In this document: in pieces, positions 12,773 to 18,601 of the stretch
How positions within the stretch are numbered: position 1 is the stretch's first letter
Layout: each line of letters opens with the position of its first letter
Source: JADFQT01 sp047516825
GTDB lineage: Bacteria; Chloroflexota; Dehalococcoidia; Lucifugimonadales; UBA3495
Assembly (NCBI GenBank): GCA_047516825.1
Contig: JAKZUA010000204.1
Location: 1 to 18,601, forward strand
DNA: 18,601 nucleotides
Reading direction: 5' to 3'
The notes under the pieces: generated by a model
Told to the model about the DNA's origin: nothing
Seen by the model: the letters and a program-made list of their open reading frames with translations, nothing else
Databases searched by the model: none
Translations under genes and position numbers: made by a program

Positions 12773-13780
12773 CTACACCAGGACCGCATCCTTCGACTTC
12801 TGGTAGACCTGGATGCGTCCGCGGGTATGATCCAACACACAAATCCTACCCTGGTCATCCACGTTCACCGCGCAGGGGTTGGAAAGGGCCTTCTCAAAGG
12901 CCTGGTTGTCGTTGGCCACGGCTAACGCCCGCTGCCGGATCATGTCCGGGTTGGACAGCAGCTTCTCCTTGCCCCACTGGGACAGCTGGTGGTCGCCATA
13001 AAGGGCGCTGACGAACCGTCCGTCGGGAGCCAATATCTGCACCCGATTGTTCTGGCGGTCGGCAACATAAATCAGACCGTCCATGTCCACCGCCACGTCG
13101 CTGGGCCGGTTGAACTGACCTACGCCACTCCCGGACTGGCCGAAGGTGGCCTGCCACTGGCCCTCGGCGTTAAACTGCTGAATCCGGTCGTTGCGCCAGT
13201 CCGCGACGTAGATCAGACCCTCTCGGTCCATGGCAATCCCCCAGGGCAGGTTGAACTGTCCGGGGCCGTCGCCCAAGCTACCAAAACGGCTAATGTACTG
13301 GCCATTCAGGGTAAACTTCTGAATTCGGTGGTTGCCACTGTCCACCAACAGCATATCTCCGTCGGGCGTTATCACCATCCCAGCGGGCTTGTTCAACTCG
13401 CCGTCACCCGAACCGGAAGTCCCCCACTTGCGCAGGTACTCCCCGTCCTTGTCGTAAATCGTGATTCGATTCAGCCACTCGTCGGCGACATAAACATTTT
13501 CGCCGGCATCCACCGCGATGGCAGTGGGCCAAACAAACTGGCCGTCGCCCTCGCCATAGGAGCCAAACTCGCTGATGTATTCCTCGCTCAGGGTGCAGAC
13601 CGTTACCCGCAGCCCATCGAGCCGGTTTTCATAGGACCGGTTCAGGACGTACACCACATCGTCGGCTGCCAAAGCCAGGGACACCGGGTTACGGAATCCC
13701 GTGCCGGCAAACTCGTTGCGACCGACGGAGTGGCTATAGGTAAAGGTCCAATCCTTTAGCCCAAAGAAGTGGGTGCTCAT
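12773..13780 (-). CDS. NHL-repeat beta-propeller protein
   Basis: A 335-residue protein built of NHL repeats, a beta-propeller fold usually used for binding. At least four clear repeats of about 47 residues run from about residue 72 to 262. Each has the pattern FGxxGxGxGQFxxPxxIAVDxxGxxYVADxxNxRIQxFxxDG, for example around EGDGQFVWPTAIAVDAGENVYVADEWLNRI and GPGQFNLPWGIAMDREGLIYVADWRNDRI. Weaker blades flank them, giving room for six in all. No signal peptide or membrane segment is visible. GAGG is 8 bases before ATG. It is the last gene of the DUF1800-DUF1501 cluster, 109 bases after DUF1501. The partner or ligand is unknown. Confidence 0.92.
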   Translation of the reverse strand: MSTHFFGLKDWTFTYSHSVGRNEFAGTGFRNPVSLALAADDVVYVLNRSYENRLDGLRVTVCTLSEEYISEFGSYGEGDGQFVWPTAIAVDAGENVYVADEWLNRITIYDKDGEYLRKWGTSGSGDGELNKPAGMVITPDGDMLLVDSGNHRIQKFTLNGQYISRFGSLGDGPGQFNLPWGIAMDREGLIYVADWRNDRIQQFNAEGQWQATFGQSGSGVGQFNRPSDVAVDMDGLIYVADRQNNRVQILAPDGRFVSALYGDHQLSQWGKEKLLSNPDMIRQRALAVANDNQAFEKALSNPCAVNVDDQGRICVLDHTRGRIQVYQKSKDAVLV

Positions 13781-13889
13781 CGTCAGTACCTCATGGTTAT
13801 CGTCATTGAATATAGGCCCGAACTTCCGCCACCGCCAGGGCGCTGCCCTTTAGGTCCGGCTCATATACCAGGGTTAAAGAACCCGGGGG

Positions 13890-15026
13890 TTACAGAAAAG
13901 GAATCTTCTCGTAGTTACCGCCGACTATGGGTACCGGGTCCATATGCATCCAGTCCTCCAAAATGGTGGTGTACACGGACCGGAAGTCCATCGACGACTT
14001 GAGGTTGCCGCCCTCCTCCTGCTCGCTGGGCTCCAGGGAGGGATAGGTTCCGTACAACCCGCCCTTGACATCTTCGCCCACCACAAAGGCCACGCTGCCC
14101 GCGCCGTGATCGGTGCCGGAGCCATTGTCGACCACCCGGCGACCGAATTCCGAGAACATGAACAGCAAGACGTTATCGCTGGCCTGGTGATCCCGCAGAT
14201 CCTCCATGAAGGTTTCAACGGTGTTGGACACATCGGTCCACAGCCTGGCGTGGTCCGAAGCCTGATTGGCGTGGGTGTCGAAGCCGTTGTAAGGGGAGGT
14301 GGTAAACAGAACGCGGGTGCCGAACTCGGCCAGATGGGTCTGGGCAATGTTCTTCATGTATTGCCCGATGGCGGTGGCGGAGTATTCCACCTTAGAGGCG
14401 TACTTGTCCGGTGCGGTGGCCAGGATGTCGGCGCCCTTCAGCGCGTCGGTGCCAGTGCGACGGATGTAATCCAACGTGTAGCTGGAGCCAATAGTAGGCC
14501 CGTACATGCGACCGAAAACGTCCAAGGCCTGGGTGCGCTGGTTCTCGCCCTCAATGCCAGTGAGCAGGCCGTAGGTTTCCAAGTTGCCCACCGAGGCTAC
14601 CGGCACGCCATCCTTGGCCAAGGCCCGGGGGAGCCCCCGGCCAAAGTTGACTCCAGTCAACACGTTCTCGGCATTGGGGTCTATATTTTTAATAACCTGG
14701 CCCAGCCAGCCTTCCACGCCCACCTTGTCGGGCTCGCAGGTGTGCCAGATATCCATAGAGCGGAAGTGGGAGTAGCTGGGACTGGGATAACCGATACCCA
14801 GGAATATGGCCAGCTTGCCGGCATCCCAGAATCTCTTAAGAGGACCCATGGCGGGGTGCAGGCCAATTTCGTCGTTAAGGGGGATGACCTGATTCTCCCC
14901 TATACTTAGCGTCGGCCGGTAATCCCGGTAATGGCCGCTGTTATAGGGGATGATGGTATTCAGGCCGTCGTTGCCGCCGGAGAGGGACAGCACTGCCAGG
15001 ACGTTATCCTTCTTGGTAGAGACCAT
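13890..15026 (-). CDS. DUF1501 domain protein
   Basis: A 378-residue DUF1501 protein (a family related to the alkaline-phosphatase/sulfatase fold). Family blocks are present in order: AVLSLSGGNDGLNTIIPY near the N-terminus, GLHPAMGPLKRFWDAGKLAIFLGIGYPSPSYSHFRSMDIWHT, GVEGWLGQ, FDTHANQASDH, and VLLFMFSEFGRRVVDNGSGTDHGAGSVAFVVG. Most family members carry a Tat or other export signal before the first block; here the protein starts only 11 residues before it, so it appears cytoplasmic unless the true start is different. GGAGG is 8 bases before ATG. It follows DUF1800 by 61 bases, the usual order. Enzymatic activity is unknown. Confidence 0.93.
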   Translation of the reverse strand: MVSTKKDNVLAVLSLSGGNDGLNTIIPYNSGHYRDYRPTLSIGENQVIPLNDEIGLHPAMGPLKRFWDAGKLAIFLGIGYPSPSYSHFRSMDIWHTCEPDKVGVEGWLGQVIKNIDPNAENVLTGVNFGRGLPRALAKDGVPVASVGNLETYGLLTGIEGENQRTQALDVFGRMYGPTIGSSYTLDYIRRTGTDALKGADILATAPDKYASKVEYSATAIGQYMKNIAQTHLAEFGTRVLFTTSPYNGFDTHANQASDHARLWTDVSNTVETFMEDLRDHQASDNVLLFMFSEFGRRVVDNGSGTDHGAGSVAFVVGEDVKGGLYGTYPSLEPSEQEEGGNLKSSMDFRSVYTTILEDWMHMDPVPIVGGNYEKIPFL

Positions 15027-15087
15027 GAAATTTGCCTCCGTTTCAGCTTACGCGTTAATTATTCCCGGGTTTAATATTGTTCCCGGT

Positions 15088-16509
15088 TTACTCGAACTGG
15101 AATTCGGAAGTCGCCGCCAGCATCTGGAACATTTCACCGGTCCGGCGGACAAATTCGGTATGCTCGGCGTCGGTGCCGTGGCGCAAGTCTCCCTCACGTT
15201 GCACGTGAGCCAGCAGCTCCTGACGGGTGTCATCGGTGATATTCAGGCACCCGACCTGATCGATACATCCCTCGACAAACTGCTGGGGGGACAGGCTGGC
15301 ACTCTGGCCCATCAGATTGGAAATCATGGTCTGAACCCCTTCCAGATGCGTCTGGCCCAGGAATTCGGCGGCAAAGTTTATGCGCTCTACCAGCGTGCCG
15401 CTGTCGATCCACTCGTGGCCGGTATGCCAGCCCTCCACCGTAGGGGGGTTCATTAGGTCCATGCCCATGTACTTGGGCTCCTGGGAGATCTCGAAGAGAC
15501 CGGGCTTGATATCGTCCCGGTGCTCCCCCACCAGACGCATGGTGCCCACGACCATCTCGGCCGGATTCTTGACCTTGGCGAATCGGGCGTTCTTGAATCC
15601 CTCCGAGTTAAACAGCACCCGTAGCATTTCGGTCAGGTCGTAGCCGGAATCGAAGTAGGCCTTCTCCAGCTTTTCGATGGTTTCCGGGTCCCTAGGAGGA
15701 GTCTGGCGCCAGGAAGGAACCGGCACTTCATCAGCGACGAAGAAGTTGTAAAGGTGCCTAGAAAGATACCGGGCAGTCCCTGGTTGCTTGCAGATGATTT
15801 CGATGATGTCGTCACCGTTCCAAGGACCGGTCTCGCCCATGAAGGTCTTCACTCCATCGTCATGGTCGGCCGGGTCGAAGCGGAACTCCCAGGGGCTGCG
15901 GCCGTGGGGGAAGGGCGGGTAAGCCGGCGCTACATTCCAGCCGGTGAAAGCATGGGCGCAGGCCTTTACATCGTCCTCCGAGTAATTGAACTCTTCGTCC
16001 TTCCCCACCCCCACTGAAAATAGCTCCAGTAACTCTCTACCGAAGTTTTCATTCAGATTGGCCTTATGGCTCTCCGAGTTATCCAGGTAGTACATCATCC
16101 CCGGGTTGGTGGAAAGACGCACCAGCAGGTCCCGGAAATTGCCCATGCCGTGCTCCCGGAACATGCCGATCATCCGGCCCATCTCTTCGCCGCTGTCGAT
16201 TTTGCTGTGGCCGGCGCAGAAGATCATGTGCCAGAACAGGGACATCTTTTCCTGGAGCTGGCGGGGGCTGTTGATCATACGGTACACCCACATTTGGGTG
16301 TTGATTTCGATGGCTCCCGCATGGTTGTAGGTTGGATGGTAGCGCAGCATCAGGTCTTCGTCGATGGCCGGCTGGCTCGAGGGCTGGAGCAACTCCCCCA
16401 CGGCGGCCTCATAACCCTGGGCCGCTCTTGCTTCAATCTCGGCACGGCTAGCGCCAAAACCGGCCCGCCTCAGCAGGTGAGCCATCAGGGCGATATCTTG
16501 TTCCGGCAT
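15088..16509 (-). CDS. DUF1800 domain protein
   Basis: A 473-residue DUF1800 protein. ATG 16509 was chosen because GAGGAGG (16521-16515) is 5 bases upstream and the family start (LMAHLLRRAGFGAS) follows; a longer frame from 16560 adds 17 residues unlike the family. Other blocks seen: EKMSLFWHMIFCAGHSK, NENFGRELLELFSVGVG, CAHAFTGWNV, HDDGVKTFMGETGPWNGDDIIEIICKQPGTARYLSRHLYNFFV, KNPAEMVVGTMRLVG and MGMDLMNPPTVEGWHTGHEWID. No export signal is visible. Genes of this family commonly sit directly before DUF1501, as here; the pair is thought to act together, but the function is not known. Confidence 0.93.
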   Translation of the reverse strand: MPEQDIALMAHLLRRAGFGASRAEIEARAAQGYEAAVGELLQPSSQPAIDEDLMLRYHPTYNHAGAIEINTQMWVYRMINSPRQLQEKMSLFWHMIFCAGHSKIDSGEEMGRMIGMFREHGMGNFRDLLVRLSTNPGMMYYLDNSESHKANLNENFGRELLELFSVGVGKDEEFNYSEDDVKACAHAFTGWNVAPAYPPFPHGRSPWEFRFDPADHDDGVKTFMGETGPWNGDDIIEIICKQPGTARYLSRHLYNFFVADEVPVPSWRQTPPRDPETIEKLEKAYFDSGYDLTEMLRVLFNSEGFKNARFAKVKNPAEMVVGTMRLVGEHRDDIKPGLFEISQEPKYMGMDLMNPPTVEGWHTGHEWIDSGTLVERINFAAEFLGQTHLEGVQTMISNLMGQSASLSPQQFVEGCIDQVGCLNITDDTRQELLAHVQREGDLRHGTDAEHTEFVRRTGEMFQMLAATSEFQFE

Positions 16510-16945
16510 GTAGGCCTCCTCACATTCAATTTCTGGCAATTTCTGGCATCTTCCGGGCACGATGGAAACCGGGGATTCTCCCCTAAATAAACCTACGGAG
16601 AATGGGCCTACAGAAGACCCCTTAGTGTCTGTCGCATAGGTAGGGGTACGCCGTCGGCCGCTCTTCCGTGGCCATTATTCCGTAGTCATTATAAGGAGAG
16701 AATATTGTCGTATAATGGGACCTCGGTGTCAACCGAAAAACCCGCGGTTCACCCCCGGTCATTGAAGTAGGACCAAAGCTAGAGGCGGCAGACACTCCTT
16801 CGGCGACCGCAGCGCTGAGGGCGGCATAGCCGCCAGCTATGGCCATGGGATATTATATAGGCCCGGATCTTGGCAATATCTGGGGCCCTTTATTCCTCAT
16901 GTTGCATAATGCTGCAACAACTTGGATGGAAATCATGGAGAAATC
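16510..16945. promoter_or_regulatory. Divergent intergenic region between the DUF1800 gene and the aminotransferase gene
   Basis: No convincing gene was found in these 436 bases; a 74-codon minus frame (16846-16622) lacks family features. Elements seen: CAATTTCTGG twice in tandem (16527-16546); CATTATA-N17-TATAATG (16687-16717), which puts TATAAT on both strands; GGCGGC-ATA-GCCGCC (16820-16834), which competes with ATAGC-N5-GCTAT (16826-16840); and TGTTGCA-N6-TGCAACA (16900-16919), an operator-like palindrome 27-46 bases before the aminotransferase start. The -35 boxes are poor, so promoter positions are tentative. Confidence 0.45.
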
Positions 16946-18280
16946 ATGGCAACCATATTGGAGCAATACCTATCCCAGCACCCCGGCTCTGCCCAGCGAT
17001 ACGCCGAGGCGGTTCAGACCTTTCCCAGCGGGGTCACCCATGATAACCGGTACGCCCAGCCCTTTCCTCTGTACATGACCCACGGCGCCGGGCCGCGCAA
17101 GTGGGACGTGGACGGTAACGAATACATCGACTACGTATGCGGACATGGCGCGCTGCTGCTGGGTCATTCCCATCCGGACATCGCCGCTGCGGTGGCGCAG
17201 CAAATATATCGGGGCACCCATCTGGGGGCATCTACCGACGAGGAGCTGCGCTGGGCTCGGGCCATCAAGGCGCTGGTGCCTTCTATAGAGAAGATTCGCT
17301 TCCACAGCTCCGGCACCGAAGCCACCCTGATGGCCATGCGGTTGGCGCGGGCCTACACCGGTAAAAACAAAATCATCAAGCTACAAGACCACTTCCACGG
17401 CTGGCACGACTATGCCATGGCGGGATCGGACCGTTCCGCTCCGGGCGTGCCGCCAGAAAGCTGGTCTAGCATGGTGGTGGTGCCCTCCGGCGATCTTTCC
17501 GCGGTGGAGGAAGCGCTGAATCGGGACCAAGACATCGCCGGGCTGATTCTGGAGCCCACCGGCGCCCACTACGGCCAGCTGCCCTTCGACACCCCCAATT
17601 ACCTTCAGGGGCTCCGGCAGTTGACCAGCCAGCATGGCGCAGTGTTGATCTTTGACGAAGTGGTAACCGGGTTCCGCGCCTCCCCAGGCGGCGCCCAAAC
17701 CCGCTACGACGTGTCCCCCGACTTGACTACCATGGCCAAGATTGTGGCCGGCGCTCTGCCCGGAGGCGCCATCGGCGGCAAGGGGGATATTATCGACATG
17801 ATCTCCCATCGGGGCGACCCGGAGTGGGACAATCAGCATCGGGTTTACCACCCCGGCACCTTCAACGCCAACCCCCTTTCGGCGGTGGCCGGTGCCACCT
17901 GCCTGGAAATCATCGCGAGCCAACCCATAAACCAGCAGGCCGACAACCTGGCCCAGCGGCTGAAGCGGGACCTCAATGAGCTTCTGGGCAAAATGGAGGT
18001 GGCCGGCCACGCCCACGGCATCGCATCCATGATCCACCTGGTGCTGGCCGACTGCGACTGCGATCGGGAGATCTGCACCATGTCCCATGCCAGTATCAAG
18101 CAGGCCGTGGCCGCTCCCGTCGTGACCGCCCTAAAGCGGGGGCTGCAGAATCTGGGCGTGGACATCATGGGCCGGGACGCCTTCCTGGTCTCCGCCACCC
18201 ACACGGAAAAAGACATCGACGATACCCTGGCCGCTTTCGAGAGGACCCTGGCCGACGTTAGGGAAGAGGGACTGCTGTAG
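16946..18280 (+). CDS. Class-III aminotransferase, glutamate-1-semialdehyde aminomutase-like
   Basis: A 444-residue PLP enzyme of the class-III (ornithine/GSA) group. ATG 16946 is preferred to a TTG at 16922 because GGAG lies 5 bases before it. Motifs: MTHGAGPRKWDVDGNEYIDYVCGHGALLLGHSHP near the N-terminus, HSSGTEATLMAMRLARAYTGKNKIIKLQDHFHGWHD, LIFDEVVTGFR (Asp237) and the PLP lysine Lys265 in PDLTTMAKIVAGALPGGAIGG. This matches the GSA-aminomutase-like branch (HemL homologues), which also holds many non-heme aminotransferases. No other tetrapyrrole gene is near, so a catabolic or secondary role is as likely as heme synthesis. The C-terminal portion has an unusual Cys-rich stretch, ADCDCDREICTM. 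Confidence 0.9.
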   Translation: MATILEQYLSQHPGSAQRYAEAVQTFPSGVTHDNRYAQPFPLYMTHGAGPRKWDVDGNEYIDYVCGHGALLLGHSHPDIAAAVAQQIYRGTHLGASTDEELRWARAIKALVPSIEKIRFHSSGTEATLMAMRLARAYTGKNKIIKLQDHFHGWHDYAMAGSDRSAPGVPPESWSSMVVVPSGDLSAVEEALNRDQDIAGLILEPTGAHYGQLPFDTPNYLQGLRQLTSQHGAVLIFDEVVTGFRASPGGAQTRYDVSPDLTTMAKIVAGALPGGAIGGKGDIIDMISHRGDPEWDNQHRVYHPGTFNANPLSAVAGATCLEIIASQPINQQADNLAQRLKRDLNELLGKMEVAGHAHGIASMIHLVLADCDCDREICTMSHASIKQAVAAPVVTALKRGLQNLGVDIMGRDAFLVSATHTEKDIDDTLAAFERTLADVREEGLL

Positions 18281-18462
18281 AAGGGCGTGAGGTGAAGAAC
18301 TCTCCGTCAGACCAGAAATAAAATGTTCCCTTGGTTTTGGATGGGCGCCGGGCCAGCTGGGTACCATAGGGCCTGGATGGGACTTGATGCCCCAGTTCCC
18401 CATTTCTGCTAAAATCGCCCTGTACAGAACCGGGTATCAACCCTATTTTGGAGGTGGCGCCG

Positions 18463-18601
18463 ATGCCTTCCTTCTGGGAGAAGATTTCTGTAGACGGGCA
18501 GGAGATGGATGTCTACACCAGCGCCCCCAGCGGCTCCGGTCCCTTCCCAGCGGTGATCGTGAGTCAGCACGGCGGCGGCGTAGACAAGTTTATCCAAACC
18601 A
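18463..18601 (+). CDS. Dienelactone-hydrolase-like protein, N-terminal part
   Basis: An open frame starting at ATG 18463, with GGAGG (18450-18454) 8 bases upstream, continues off the window; 46 residues are visible. The sequence VDGQEMDVYTSAPSGSGPFPAVIVSQHGGG has the layout of the dienelactone hydrolase family (short beta hairpin, then PAVIV and an oxyanion-type loop). The catalytic residues lie beyond the edge, so the activity cannot be checked. A TAAAAT box at 18410-18415 might be a -10 element, but no good -35 was found. The gap 18281-18462 shows no clear terminator. Confidence 0.7.
   Translation, partial: MPSFWEKISVDGQEMDVYTSAPSGSGPFPAVIVSQHGGGVDKFIQT

Noticed and set aside
13944..14909. 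321-codon plus-strand frame
   Set aside because: Antisense shadow of the DUF1501 gene, which has clear family motifs on the other strand.
16622..16846. 74-codon minus-strand frame upstream of the DUF1800 gene
   Set aside because: No family resemblance and no convincing ribosome site; it overlaps the promoter-like symmetric TATAAT boxes.

Overview
The window looks like chromosomal DNA of a free-living bacterium, most plausibly a Chloroflexota (Dehalococcoidia/SAR202-like) lineage. The grounds are inference only: fairly GC-rich DNA, an rplU-rpmA-rpmE cluster followed by a DUF1385 membrane protein, and a catabolic accessory set (VOC proteins, crotonase, gamma-glutamyltransferase-like enzyme, DUF1800/DUF1501/NHL cluster, class-III aminotransferase). 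No phage, transposase, CRISPR, tRNA or rRNA was seen.

Layout. (1) 1-1591: a possible edge fragment on the minus strand, then a DUF1326 gene broken by one missing G in a G-run, followed 8 bases later by its usual partner, a DUF2182 membrane protein. (2) 1613-3255, minus: an unrecognised 179-aa protein and a tandem pair of VOC (glyoxalase-fold) genes, of which the upstream copy carries an in-frame TAG. (3) 3256-5577, plus: a good sigma70 promoter, ribosomal proteins L21, L27 and L31, a terminator, then a DUF1385 membrane protein. The VOC and L21 promoters are divergent, with a perfect 15-bp inverted repeat between them. (4) 5574-6767, minus: a lipoprotein with a DipZ-like thioredoxin domain, whose stop codon shares a CTAG with the DUF1385 stop. 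(5) 7000-8811, plus: a gamma-glutamyltransferase-family enzyme whose ribosome-binding region is triplicated as 30-base units. (6) 8812-9162: hairpins and a palindromic dispersed-repeat-like element. (7) 9163-11529, minus: alpha/beta hydrolase, crotonase, a dead HicB-family antitoxin remnant and a HIT protein with a near-consensus promoter. (8) 11701-12581, plus: a MogA/MoaB-type protein and a small unknown protein, then two hairpin terminators, one nested inside a second inverted repeat. (9) 12773-16509, minus: a DUF1800-DUF1501-NHL cluster. (10) 16946-18601, plus: a glutamate-1-semialdehyde-aminomutase-like aminotransferase and the start of a dienelactone-hydrolase-like gene cut by the window edge.

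No single previously undescribed system stands out. The points most worth a second look are the DUF1800/DUF1501/NHL cluster whose products lack visible export signals, the tandemly duplicated translation-initiation regions, the palindromic intergenic elements, and three otherwise recognisable genes (DUF1326, VOC, HicB) that are each broken by one small lesion. All calls come from reading motifs by eye; no database search was possible.
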